DNA of 64,000 nt from Lunularia cruciata (taxonomy: Eukaryota; Streptophyta; Marchantiopsida; Lunulariales; Lunulariaceae), in NCBI GenBank assembly GCA_948567375.1, contig OX419760.1:63484911-63548910 (forward strand), read 5' to 3'. Position numbers and translations under genes: made by a program. How positions within the stretch are numbered: the first letter of the stretch is position 1; every line of letters begins with the position of its first letter. This document shows, piece by piece, positions 12,512-23,224 of the stretch. The notes beneath the pieces were generated by a model. It was not told the origin of the DNA and did not search any database. It saw only the letters and a list, made by a program, of their open reading frames with translations.

Positions 12512-13312
12512 GTTCCCAAGATGAATCTAAACACTCAAACATGTTTTTTGTTGATCTCAAACTCCTCATGCATGAGATCTCCACTCTGCAGAATTGACCC
12601 TTCCCTAGAATTTGACACACTTGATCACAACTCTAGGGCATCCATCCCTGCAAAATTTCAGATCTTTTCATCAAGCCATTTGGCCTAGACACCTTTCTAT
12701 TTAGCACATAAATTTCAGATTTGGTCTGAAAACCACCCCCTTCACTTCAAAAACTCATTACTCCCTGCGCAAGAACGATCTCTCTCTAATTTTTGTGGCA
12801 GCAGGTAGGATACAATGCACTAAATTTTCTTATAAATTTTCAGAACAATTCACTGAAAAGTGAAGAAATGGCAGACTCTGTACAATTTTCCAAAGATCAT
12901 GCAGTTGCGGCAACACTTTACCCTATCAACTTTCAAAAATTCTAGCCCAGTGCGCATAGAAGCTCTCACAATAGTTTCAAGTGTTCTAACTGAAAGATAA
13001 CCCAAGCTATCATGTGTAGAAATCTCAAGTCTAGATCTCAAACTTGAGATTTTGCCCAAAATCACCTTAATCCTCAAAATCTGCAATCCACCTCACACAA
13101 TCTTTCCAATTCCTCTCATGTGTACAAGATGTACAAAATCACCTCAAAGATATCATAATGAACTACAAATACAAATGGTATACAAATGGATCTTGGTTCT
13201 CTAACATAAGTTCAACCATCTCTTCTCCTAATGTTCTCTCCAAGTGAGCTCTCATAGCTTCCTTCTGCCTAATGTAGAATTGAATGCGGAACATTATCTT
13301 GCCTTCTAGAGA
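12512..13312 (-). other. 5' leader of family A copy 1
   Basis: Untranslated leader between the PBS and the extra ORF, collinear with 37476-38310 in copy 2. A short frame beginning at about 13293 on the minus strand is similar in both copies but is broken here. Confidence 0.6.
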
Positions 13313-13331
13313 GGTCCGGGCAACGGAACCA
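13313..13331 (-). other. Primer-binding site of family A copy 1
   Basis: Read on the minus strand the site is TGGTTCCGTTGCCCGGACC, four bases after the LTR end. Copy 2 has the same site at 37457-37475 with one change. It resembles plant Gypsy PBS sequences of the TGG-CGCCGTTGCCGGGG class. The exact tRNA was not matched. Confidence 0.65.
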
Positions 13332-13335
13332 AAAA

Positions 13336-14021
13336 TGTGAGCCGGCCTGTCGCACTCAGGATGAACCTCTGATGGCTATTATAGTAGCACACCATGGACT
13401 AAGAAGGCAAGGAACCCCAACTCCATCATACTACTCCAAGGCTAACATTCCAAGACTCAAGACATTGATCACTAGAGAACTCAATGAGAGAGAGATAGTT
13501 GCAAATGAAAGGATGATGAGTACCTCCTCACCCCTTGTTTATATACTTATGAAATAGTTACGTACCAAAGTTACTAATTACCGCAGTAACTCAAGTTACT
13601 AGACTAAAAGTCAAGTAAAGTCAAAAAGTAGAAAGGAATATCCATTCACATGGGCATATTCACCTAAGCATGTGGTCTTATCTTGACCCAACCACTAAGT
13701 CAAGGATTCCTTCACATGGGCTATCCTTGGACTATAGAAGAATCCAAAACAAAAAGGCTTGCGGGCCCAAGAGTTCTCAACTCTTTCCTCAAAGCCAAAC
13801 ACCTAGGAATAATACCAAGTCAACACACTAAAATCCAAAATAGTGGTGCTCATCTTTTCTACTTCCTCTAAAGTAAGGTCCCCTCTATCTTAGCTATGAC
13901 TAACTTTAGCTAACCATGACTAATATAGAACCATCCTTTATCTCTAAATAATATCTCTTAAATACTTGTAATACCAAGCTAAATATCACAATACCACACA
14001 CATGCACAAATGGGTGTTACA
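13336..14021 (-). repeat. 5' LTR of family A copy 1
   Basis: This 686-bp LTR is nearly identical to 6250-6938. It is followed at 14022 by the GGCC target duplication and by resumed element Z sequence. Confidence 0.95.
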
Positions 14022-14449
14022 GGCCATAGCTTAGAGGAGATCAGATTTGCATGTTGAGACTTCCACCTCATATGCTAGTGATAGAGACACCTTGGATTTC
14101 ATGTGCAAAGAAACACAGGTGGATGCATCTACTGTAGTGACTAGGAATGCAATACATGCTCCATAGCATTAGTGGAGTTGGACCCACAAAGAGGAGAGGT
14201 TGGTAGACAAGTCAGACTTCCCCAATCTTTTACACTCTTTGGGACACTACAAATGATATCCATGGCTCCTAGACATCCTAGTGCAGGTGTGGTAGGTGGT
14301 GATGAGGTGCATGATGGACTATATACTAGTCGGCCACCTACTACTACACAAACTAAGTCTAGCACAATGTTAGGGGTGGCTTAGCTGATTATGCACTTTC
14401 CATTATTCTCAACTAATGATGTTTATATTAGGAGTTGACCCAACCTCAA
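14022..14449 (+). pseudogene. Element Z, unit B gag-protease linker (resumed)
   Basis: Collinear with about 2976-3405 of unit A after the family A insertion. It contains the same linker ending in a TTMLGVA-like tract. Broken by stops, with no independent function. Confidence 0.7.
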
Positions 14450-14924
14450 TGTTTTGGTGTCATGGGGATCATATGGTCTTGAGAATGCTTCGGGACCTAG
14501 CTGCTTGCACCTAGGCTTTACAATTCAAGATGGTACAAGTGGCATGCATTAACTCTAATGGATGGGTTGTGAATTGTCAATGAGTACCAAACCTATACAA
14601 AGAACCTACTATTGGGTTTCCTTTATTTCTTCTTGATTGTGGCAACTGATGCCATGTGCTCCAATTTCATTATCAAAGCTATCATTTGTAAAGCAATGTG
14701 CATGTTGAAGGTTTCCAAATTCTTCCTTCTTACCCTTATGCCTTGACTTGACGGTATTTTTGTCACATGATACAATGTTCTATGCTTTAGACATACCAAA
14801 CTTTCAGAAGTTTGTGCTCTTTGATCTCAAGGAGCACAAACTTCTCTGTGTCATTGTCAAGAATTATAATTGAAAGCATGAATACACTTTGTTTGACGAT
14901 GACACAATAGAATAAGTAAAGGAA

Positions 14925-15188
14925 TTGATAGTAGTTAGACCCGAAGTAAGAGAGATAGGAGTGCATGTGTCTTTGGATTTGACATTTGACACTTTAGAGA
15001 AGAGTGGGTTGGGAGATAGAGATTTAGAAGGCTTAATTATGATAGGAATTGCAGATCAAGAAGGAGAAGTGTTAGAATTAGTGGATGAATTGGGAGTTGT
15101 GAAACCCGATGACAGAATATTAGGAAGTAAAGTTACTTCGGGTTTGGGTTTGAAAGCCGATGACAAGGTAGACATCAGATCGGAGTAG
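14925..15188 (+). pseudogene. C-terminal piece of the family C LTR-borne ORF
   Basis: Eighty-seven open codons, acidic, with the conserved tracts FDTLEKSG and VKP followed by an acidic tail. The homologue at 59499-59741 is very similar, and more distant versions end the ORFs at about 52158 (plus) and about 35640 (minus). No known domain is recognised. The real start lies upstream and is missing from this fragment. Confidence 0.55.
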
Positions 15189-15302
15189 TAACAATTTTGA
15201 GATTTGAAGAGGCAGATCTGAAGAGGTGCATTGTCATTTCGGATCTGCAGGTTAGAAGAGTTGTTGTAGAACGGTATAGTTGTTAGAACTATCGATTTGT
15301 TC

Positions 15303-15313
15303 ACTATTTAAGA
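15303..15313 (+). promoter_or_regulatory. TATA-like element of the family C LTR
   Basis: CTATTTAAGAG is conserved here and at 59931-59941. It lies after the LTR-borne ORF, which places that ORF in U3. Promoter function is inference. Confidence 0.5.
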
Positions 15314-15985
15314 GTGGCATTTGTAGGAAATTGTTGTTTAATGCTCATAATTTTTGAGAATAGATAAAGCGAAGTGTTGTGAAGCAGTGCTCGTCACTTG
15401 AGCTTGATTCCGAGTATCAACTTTGTGTTTGTGTTTGTGTTTGTGAGTGTTTGGAGAAATTCAAAGTGCAAGTCAGTGTGTTTGTTGGATGTTGGATTCC
15501 ACAACCTTGATCTTCATTCTGTGTATTTGATCCTGAGTGAAGTGCAATCAAAGCAATGCCTTGACAGATCGGAGAGGAATTGTAGTGTTGGTAGTATTTT
15601 GCATTTGAGAGTGCAGTGCAAAGTTGATGTGAAGCAATTTCGATCAAGGAAGTTGTGCCTTCAGTGGAGGGGTGGAACACAATTCTGAGGCAAAGTAGTT
15701 TTATAGTGAAGTGCCATTTTTGGGAGAGCCTGAATCATCACAATCAAGATTGTTTGGAAAGATTTGATGGAGTTGTGATTATGGAGTGTTAATTTGTGAC
15801 AAGACTACAAATCAGTGCTTGTTATTCTCTTTTGGGTGTGGTTTCTACCTGAGAGATTAAAGACGCAACCACAAAGAACTAAATTGTTACTTTGACTTTG
15901 TATTTGACCAATTCTGACTCATATCTCTACGGGAACAAACTTTACTTACCCGATTACCACAAAAGTGATATTTGCCTGGTTGTCA

Positions 15986-16209
15986 TAGTATTTCATAGTT
16001 CTCTCTTGCAAACTCACATACCATTCATTGCAATGCAAAGGAAGAAAAGCACTTGCAAAAGCTCAAGAATGGATCAAAATAAGAATTCAGTTCACAATAA
16101 GGCCTATCAACCAATTTTCCTCAAACATCGGTTCCAACAAATCAAGATTCACTCATGCCATCTCTTCACTTCTCAATTCTTTGGTTTCAAGCCTCATTAG
16201 AATTTGCTC
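15986..16209. other. Unassigned block of the mosaic insertion
   Basis: Follows the family C LTR end. Short open frames occur, but no domain or homology within the window was recognised. Confidence 0.3.
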
Positions 16210-17460
16210 AGACTAATATTGATCTCTTAGTTTGTCTCTTCATATCATCCCTGACTATTCTTTTGATTACTTTCCTTTCACTATCAAAGATTCCTGAACT
16301 CTCCTTGATCTTTTCCTATCTCTAAAACCCTTTGATACTTCCCTTGTCACTCCAAACTCCTTTTGATCCTTTCTTGACTTTTCTTTTCCTTCTCGATCCT
16401 TCACTGTTCTCTTCTCTTTTCAATCCTTCACTCTTTCACTAAAACTCCTCTCGATCCTTCTCCTCTCTATCTCAATCTTTCCAGTCAATCCCTTCACTAT
16501 TACTTCCTAAAGAGTCTTCTTGCCAATTCCTTCAAGGTCACTTCCCAAAGAGCCTTCTTGCCAATTCCTTTCACTGTCATTTCCCAAAGATTATTCCATT
16601 CGATACTTGTCACTCCAAAACCCTTGATTCCTATTCTCTCCCAAAAACTCATTGATCATTCCCTCGTTACCTCTCTATCCTTCCAAACCTCCTTCAATAC
16701 TTCTTTCTTCTTGCAAAGACCTTTCCTGATTCTTTCTCTTTGTTCAATGCCTATAGACTCTTGAACTCCTTTTGATCTTTCTCTTCTTCAATACTTTTTT
16801 GTCATTCAAACTCTTTTGATACTGCTCTGCCTTTCCAAAATCCTTTTGATACTTCTCTCCTTCACTATCTTCTCTCTTCCTCAATATCCCTTCCTACCAA
16901 CGCTCTCCTGAATTCTCTTCCTACCAAATCCTTGATATCTCACTATCCTACAAAACCCCAAACCTCTTGATACTTCACTTCCTATCCAACCTTCTTTGAG
17001 AGTTCACTGTTCTAGCCAAGACTCCTTCCTTTCAATATTTCTTGCTGTCTTGCAAAACCCCAAACCTCTTGATACTTCACTTCTTGTCCACCCAACTCTC
17101 TTGATTTCCTCTTGTCGATCCTTCTCTCTCATGCACTCTCTTGATTCCTCAAAACTCCTGCTTTTGTTCCTATCAATTCCTTTCTCCTTCTTTCCCCTAT
17201 TGCTGCTACATTCTTGTCACTCATTTTCTCTTGATACTTTGATTCCCTTGTCACCAAAACTCCCTTCAATCTTTCAGTGTCATCCCAAACTCTCTTTTGA
17301 TTCTTCTCTCCCTTGTTACTTCTTTTTCTTGTTCAACCGCTTCTCCTTTGAATCCTCAAAACCCTCTCTTTTTGTTGAATTCCCTTTGATCCTCTCTCAT
17401 TCCCATTTGTCTCAATGATTTTCTATCATTCCCCTTTTGCTTCAGCTCATCATGCCTTCT
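16210..17460. repeat. CT-rich degenerate repeat tract
   Basis: About 1.25 kb of strongly pyrimidine-biased plus strand. It is built from irregular repeats around the phrases CTTTTGATACTTC, CCTTTCAATCC and CTCTTGATTCC. Units are about 25-50 bp and degenerate. Serine- and leucine-rich frames in the tract are a consequence of composition and are not called as genes. Confidence 0.7.
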
Positions 17461-17990
17461 TGTCCTATACAGATTGCTAACACTGAATCTCTTGAAGACC
17501 TTGACCTTGTGGTTGCTAAGTCTTGTTTGTCATTGTCTACCTTTTCTGCACTAAGTTGCCTGTTTTCTAGTTGATCTTTTTCTTCCTTCTTTCTTCTCCT
17601 TGTCTTTCTTTTCTTCTCCACTCTTGAGAACTTTCTCCTTCTTCTCCTTTATAATAACACAACAAAACTCCCACAACACATCCAACTCAGAAACATTACA
17701 GCCCTTGCCTCAAATATTTTACATGCTCCAAATTTGCTACCACTACTCTTTTATCAACTCCCAAAATTCTTGGTATAGTCTAGCAAAAGCGGCTATCTAC
17801 AACATATAGCAAACCCCACTATTTTGGCAACTATCAAAATTAAAGTTCATGCAAATACTAAAATTTACTATTGGAATCCAAAAGTATTTTCTACAACTAG
17901 CACTTTTACTAATTCTAAATAATTTTCTCCTAGTTTACCTACCATACTAAATAGTACTAATCTAGCATATAGATTATTTTCCCATCAACA
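17461..17990 (-). repeat. LTR-like end of the mosaic insertion
   Basis: AT-rich stretch whose minus-strand reading starts TGTTGATGGG at 17990. A TATA-like TTATTATAAAG is near 17650. No second copy is in the window, so LTR status is a guess. Confidence 0.35.
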
Positions 17991-18867
17991 ACAGTTGGCT
18001 GCCATGCTTTGGGAGAGTAGGGATGATGTGGGCCCTACTACTAGAGTAAAGGTGGTTGATAGTGAAGCTAATTTGGTTGAGGAGCAGGTGATCCACTTAG
18101 CGACCAGTGGTTTATGGCAAGCAATAGCATCTAGATTGGAGGAGCTACCAACTAGACCAGCCTTTGATTGAGCAAGGTTTACACTTGAGGTAAATAACTA
18201 GAGGGGGATTTCTTGGTTGGTTGGACCTTAAGGGAAGGTTTATATACCATAGAGGGTCTTATTAGACTTTAGTGCATAGCCCCTTATGTTGGGGAAGGCT
18301 GTAGTTGTTGGTCTGGAGTTACGAAAGACTGATGTAGAGATGTGTCCATTTTAGATCCAAATATCTCTAGGTGGTGGTTCTACATAGTACATCACATGTG
18401 GAGATTTGGTTGTTCAAATTCAGCCCAGTCATCTGACTGATAGTTCTATGGTGAGAGCTCAGGCCATTGCAACCATAGTTGAGTTGTATGATGTGTTAGT
18501 TGGGGGAGTAGTGTTGTACCCCATGGGTTTCAATATTGACTATGGGGAGGAGATAGCATCTTATAGACCAAGTTGGCTGTCTGATGAGAGACAAGTATGT
18601 CGTCTACTAGTACGCTTCAGTAGTGGTAGTCTTGGCTCACTACAATCCGAGACCATGGCGGCTTCAATTTCTGCTTTCAATGGTTTTGTTACTTGGTCTG
18701 GTCATTTATTAGAGGGGAACATCCATACAAAGGATACTCCAATACTAGAGGAGATCACTTGGATTTGGAGTATGAGTGAGATTGTTCCATCCACCTTGGA
18801 TGTTCCATTATGGAGTTCAAAGGAAGGATTGCAGCAACATGCAGATCAATTGGTGCAACATGCTTAG
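17991..18867 (+). pseudogene. Retropepsin-like protease region of element Z
   Basis: Element Z resumes here. An LDFSA motif at about 18264-18280 lies in the place of the D-T/S-G-A active site. The 153-codon open frame 18406-18867 continues it, with the YDVLVGG and LYPMGF motifs typical of the C-terminal half of Gypsy proteases and then an IASYRPSW segment. The role would be polyprotein cleavage. The active site is decayed. The tail (residues about 70-150) leads into the methyltransferase and is repeated at 24205-24480 in Z2. Confidence 0.6.
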
Positions 18868-18879
18868 AGTGGAGCCTTT

Positions 18880-19960
18880 GTACCACTATGTGACCAGTGT
18901 GAGGATGAGCCTCCAGAGTTGATTACCTTGACACCTCTTGATACCACACTCATTGCTTGGCAATATCCAATAGAGGGAGTATGTTTATTGCAGTTGCTTG
19001 GTAGGATTAGCATTGGACTAGTTGTGGTACTACATCTAGGTATACGAGTATAGAGATACTTGTATGTGGATAGAGATGAGATTGTTAGGTGAGTCCCTCT
19101 ACACCATATGGCACACTTGGCTTACTGATATCCTAAATTATTATTGATGTCAACAATCAGAATTACCAAAAGGCCCTACTAGCAAACATTTCCTTACTTG
19201 GTGCACATGATCTGGAGAGACACGAGCCTATTCATTTGGTGATTTCTGGATGGCCATGTCAAGGACATACACATGCTAGCCAAGGTTTGGGTCTTCAAGA
19301 TGCCCATTCTAGTGTGTTTTGGGAGATATTACATATACTACGACATCTCTAGGTCATCAATTTGTTTCTCTAGCTTACATTTTGGAGAATGCTCCTTTGA
19401 TGGGTGATTCTTGCACCCAGGTGGTGGTGAGTACACATCAAGTCCATTCTTGGATGGGACCTACCATGTTGTTAGATGCAACCAGAGTGGGATCACAAGC
19501 TCATCATCTTCATTTATGGTAGATGAACTTCTTACCTAGAGAGATTCTATAGCGTGCTTATGATAGGATTCAATGACTAGACCACATCATTATCGATGAC
19601 ATCTTGGATGTTGGGTGCTAGTCTCAAACGGTGGTAGTGGTTGATAGGTCACTTATGGTAGTGGTAAACCTAGTTGGACAGCCCAGAGCCGATTTTCCCA
19701 CACTTATGTGTTTCCTATGCTCCCATGCTTTTTGAGAGGGAGGTCTTGGACTGGTTTGGGACTCACAATTACAATAGTTGGTGGAGTCCAACACCAATGA
19801 GCAAGAGCAGGCAATTGGTTTTTGCACTAGTATTACTATTGTTCCAATAGTGTTAAAAGCATCCAAGTGTTAGGTGTTAGGTCAGGCTATAGACTTGAAT
19901 TATTTGACATGAGCCTTGGTTTGGTAGAGCAATATAAGATGTGCTTGATAGACATCACCA
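18880..19960 (+). pseudogene. C5-cytosine DNA methyltransferase domain of element Z
   Basis: The domain would methylate cytosine in DNA using S-adenosylmethionine. Motifs appear in the canonical order, sometimes after frame changes or stops. Motif I is decayed at about 18985-19020 (LLQLLGRISIGL, compare LFGGISTGL in Z2). Motif IV is at 19247-19285 (GWPCQGHTHASQGLGL), with the catalytic Cys codon at 19256-19258 intact. Motif VI, LENAP, is at about 19381-19395. The TRVGSQAHHLHLW stretch at about 19480-19520 stands at motif VIII. The motif IX-X region includes QPRADFPTLM and VLGQAIDLN, ending near 19905. It sits between protease and RT. Stops make it inactive here. Confidence 0.82.
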
Positions 19961-20289
19961 CTTGGACACTTGTGAGCTCTGTGCCTATTGAGATGATTCA
20001 AGCACATGTTAGGGGTGATGGACTGAGTAGGTATGGTATTCTTGGGACACAACTAGTGGCTACTAGGAAGAATGATCTACTTGGAGTCCATCTAGGTGAG
20101 CGTAGTCTACTTAGATTACACCCTTGGTCTACTTGGGATGCAACTAGAGCTACTTGGGAGCTTGCAACCATATGAGAGAGAGTTTTTCACACTAAGGTTG
20201 GGACCTTCAGTGCTTGGGGGCATGACACTACTGCTCCCAAGGTCCCAATGTAGTAGCCAATCAATATGTCTTCCACTCTTACAATAATT
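19961..20289 (+). pseudogene. Linker between methyltransferase and RT of element Z
   Basis: The open frame 19867-20175 spans the end of the methyltransferase and a linker with short internal repeats (LLGVHLG, LLRLHPW). It is repeated at 25502-25777 in Z2. No domain was recognised. Confidence 0.5.
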
Positions 20290-21720
20290 ACAGAGGATAT
20301 TTGGGAGCTAGATCTTGGACCCAAGCTTACAAGAGAGGAAAGACAGAGAGTTTAGAGGTTCTTGAGGAGGTACACAAGTTGTTTTGCCTTTAGTATGAAG
20401 GATTTGGTGATCTAAAAAGATTTGGTATTTGGATTGAGCTTACTAGCAATACACCAATTTTTCAATGTCCCTACAAATATAGTGACATGGAATGAGCATT
20501 GATTTAGACCCAAAGTAGTGAACTTTTTGAAGCTGGTTTGGTGGAGATTTCACATGGAGAGTATACATTAGCTATAGTGATGTCAGTCAAGAAGGATATG
20601 CATGGCAACTACACAAATAAGCAGATGTGTGGAGATTACCATCCTATCAACCAACATACTAGGGTTGATCAGTATGCCATGCCTACACCGGAGGAGATCT
20701 TTGATGCAATTGGGCATGCAAAGGTCTTTAGTACTTTGGATCTTCAAGTAGGATATCATTAGTTGCCAATCAGAGAGGAAGATAAGTCCAAGACAACATT
20801 TTGGGCTATTGATCCTCATAGTAGGGATGTGTTATATCACTAGAGGTTCTTACCATTTGGGTTAAAGAATAGTTTTGCTGAGTTCCAAACGGTCATGGAT
20901 AGGATCCTATTTGGATTAGATTTTGCTTGGTGTTGTATAATGACATTTGAGTCTATAGCACTATTGTGGAGGAGCATGAGAGACATTTGTTGGAGGTGTT
21001 TGAGAGATTTAGATCTCATGGACTCAAATTACATCTTGGGAAGTGTAGGTTTTTCCACAAGCAGGTTGAGTATTTGGGTCACACTATCTACTCTGGAGGA
21101 CTTGGTGTCAAATAGACCAAGGTGGAGGCTATTGCATGTATTCCTTGGCCTACGGCTGTGAGTAGAGTGCAAGCATTCCTTGGGTTGGCAAAATTCTATT
21201 GTTGCTATGTTAGAGGATTTAGTGCCATTCCCAAGGCCTTGACAAAGCTGACCAAGCTTACACAAGAGTGGCGTTGGGGAGATGAGTAAAAGAGAGCTTT
21301 TGTAGAGCTCAAGGAGAGGTTGACATCTGCTCCTATTTTGAGGAGACTGAGTAGAGGACAACCATTTTAGGTTCACATTGATTGGAGTATGTTGGGGCTT
21401 GGAGTAGTGCTCACCCAACATGATGATGAGGAGAAGGAGTTTATGGTGGCCTATGCTAGTTGCTCCAACAATTCAGCAGAGACAAATTATAATTCATATG
21501 AGAGAGAGTGCTTGGTAATAGTATGGGCAATAGCACATTTCTGATGTGACTTATCTGGTAACCCTTTTACTCTCACTCACTGATCATTAGCTATTGAAGT
21601 GGTTGATGGAGTCCGACAAGCTTTCAAGGAGCTTGCACAATGGGCTCTAATTTTATAAGAGTATGATTTCACAATATTTATAGACCTAGAGTGGTGAACC
21701 GTGATGCAAATGGGTTCAGT
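20290..21720 (+). pseudogene. Reverse transcriptase and RNase H of element Z
   Basis: RT begins near LGPKLTREERQ (about 20310). Open piece 20538-20762 has the motifs MCGDYHPIN, AMPTPEEIFDAIG and FSTLDLQVGY. PFGLKN follows at about 20856. The catalytic YxDD region (about 20930-20960) is broken by a one-base frameshift: the bases ATGACATT remain, but the reading gives CCIMTF. The connection and RNase H follow (about 21360-21600, with LGLGVVLTQ and VAYASCS). Z2 lacks the RT core but keeps a better RNase H. Confidence 0.85.
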
Positions 21721-22019
21721 AGAAACCCATGTCTTAGCAGCAAGATGAAACTGGAGCACATTGGCATGGTGAGACAGATGAGGAGATAATGCCAAGTTGG
21801 CACACATCTGCCTTTCTTTGTATATTTTTTGAGGCTTTGGTGGTATCTCTCTCAATGCATATAGGAGGAGTTATTGAGGTCATAGATCTGGAGAGTGGAG
21901 ATAGTGGTCAATTTAACAAGACATTCATGATGACGTCTTAGTGATGGACTATCTTCTCACTGGTGTTGTGGGTGGTACAATTGGAGCCAAAGAGAGAGAT
22001 TATGTCCTTCAACAATCCT

Positions 22020-23215
22020 TCAACAATCCTTCAGTTTAGATTGGAAAGCAATCCTTCTTCGTGTAGAGGAGGATGGTAGAGTGAGAGTAGTAGCACTTCT
22101 ATCTTGGAGACCACAATTGGTCCATCATGCTCATGAGGAGCTAGGACATTTTGGAGTAAACCGTACATATATTTTACTTTAGAGTCATTATTGGTGGCAC
22201 GGTATGCAAACCAATGTAGAGCAGTTTGTTGCCATATTTATGGTTTGTGACCGAGTTAGAGCATCATTTAATGCTCCTACACTATAGTTACACCCATTAC
22301 CTATCATTGGATTGGATTACCGCTAGAGTTTGGACTTTGTTGGACCTTTACCATTGACTATGAGACATCATTCAATACATTTTGGTGATGGTGGAGCACC
22401 TCTCTAAGTGGATTGAGTTTGTGGCACTTCATGACAAGTGAAGGGACAACCTACTTATTCCTAGATTGGGTTCTTAGTCATTTTGGTGCACCAACTGAGG
22501 TTTTGACTGATCAAGGTACAAAGTTCTTGGAGGAGTTTCAGGTCTTGTGTGACAAGGTTTTGATTGATCATCATACTACCTCTCAAGATCACCCTAAGGC
22601 AGATGGCTTAGCAAAGAGAGTGGTTCAGACAATGAAGAGAGGATTGCAAAAGGATGGTTTGCAGAGAGGCCACTTGGGAGATTAGGATCTCTTGTTACCT
22701 TGGTTGGCCATGGGCTATTGGTTCAGCCGGCAAGCCTCCTTAGCATCCTTCACTCCTTACTTTCTACTCAATGGACAAGATCTAGATGTACCTATAGCCA
22801 TTTATCAAGATGCTATTGTTGTTTTGGACTTGGATGATCCAGATGTATGGATGAGCGCATGTTCTCAACAAGAAAAGATCTTTTGGAGAGTGATGTTGAT
22901 GGCCTTTGAGACTTTGGCAATTCCTCAACATAAGGATACCTTATGTTATGCTACCATTTATGGAAGAGGTTATAGATCCTTGATCTGTCAATTTCATCTA
23001 GGTGACTATGTTTATCTATAGCAGACAACACTGATGACACTTGATGTTTCTATAGGCCACTCTATCTTGAGAGTGCATGAGGTTTGCCATCTTGAGTCCT
23101 TGTGTTGGAAGGACATGATGGTATTTTTTGGAAGGATCATGTGTGCAATTGTGTGTTGTACTACCTCCCAAACATTGATAATACTATGGACCCAAGCTTG
23201 GCACTGGTACATGTA
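22020..23215 (+). pseudogene. Integrase of element Z
   Basis: The HHCC region is at about 22120-22270 (HAHEELGHFG, then MVCDRV; one Cys appears lost). The core has FVGPLPLT at about 22340 and VLTDQGTKF at about 22500. The glutamate position reads ADGLAKRVVQT, so the catalytic Glu is replaced by Lys (about 22610). A long open run 22413-22685 and 22692-23021 holds the rest of the core and the C-terminal domain. The protein then continues into the PHD finger through the segment around ILRVHEV (23070) and LEGHDG (23103). Confidence 0.85.
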
Positions 23216-23224
23216 GGCTTGCGG

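Larger units (their letters stand above)
6250..14021 (-). mobile_element. Family A Ty3/Gypsy retrotransposon, copy 1 (complete ends, minus strand)
   Basis: The element is 7.77 kb with LTRs at both ends (TGTAACACCC start and CCGGCTCACA end, read on the minus strand). Flanking bases GGCC (6246-6249 and 14022-14025) form a 4-bp target duplication; a 5-bp one would need a mismatch. It sits inside the gag of element Z, which resumes exactly at 14022. Internal order on the minus strand is PBS, an extra zinc-knuckle ORF, gag-protease, RT-RNase H-integrase and PPT. No chromodomain is seen. The RT box DDFCVYG resembles Tat/Athila-type elements. The LTRs differ by only a dozen or so changes by eye, so this is one of the younger insertions. 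Confidence 0.93.
14880..15985 (+). repeat. Family C LTR fragment (3' part)
   Basis: Matches 59510-60351 and 51900-52926 on the plus strand and the 35000-35800 region on the minus strand. It contains the end of the LTR-borne ORF, a TATA-like CTATTTAAGAG and the LTR end GGTTGTCA at 15985. Confidence 0.8.
14450..17990. mobile_element. Mosaic insertion inside element Z
   Basis: Unit A continuity shows that 14450-17990 is inserted. Its ends read TGTTTTGG on the left and CATCAACA on the right. No clear target duplication is visible. Contents in order are an unassigned 430-bp block, a plus-strand fragment of the family C LTR (about 14880-15985), a short block, a long CT-rich repetitive tract, and an AT-rich end that looks like an LTR start on the minus strand (TGTTGATGGG). 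It may be a composite of several insertions. Confidence 0.6.
3841..18411 (+). repeat. Tandem duplication, unit B (split by two insertions)
   Basis: Unit B consists of 3841-6249, 14022-14449 and 17991-18411, which together collinearly match unit A (556-3838). The family A element interrupts it at a site equal to about 2976 of unit A. The mosaic block interrupts it at a site equal to about 3410 of unit A. After 18411 the element continues into single-copy protease sequence. Confidence 0.8.

Noticed and set aside
16500..17420. Serine/leucine-rich plus-strand frames in the CT tract
   Set aside because: They follow from pyrimidine bias; codon content is repetitive and no domain is seen.
18406..18867. 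The 153-codon frame as a separate enzyme
   Set aside because: YDVLVGG and LYPMGF fit the C-terminal half of the Gypsy protease, in the correct place before the methyltransferase.
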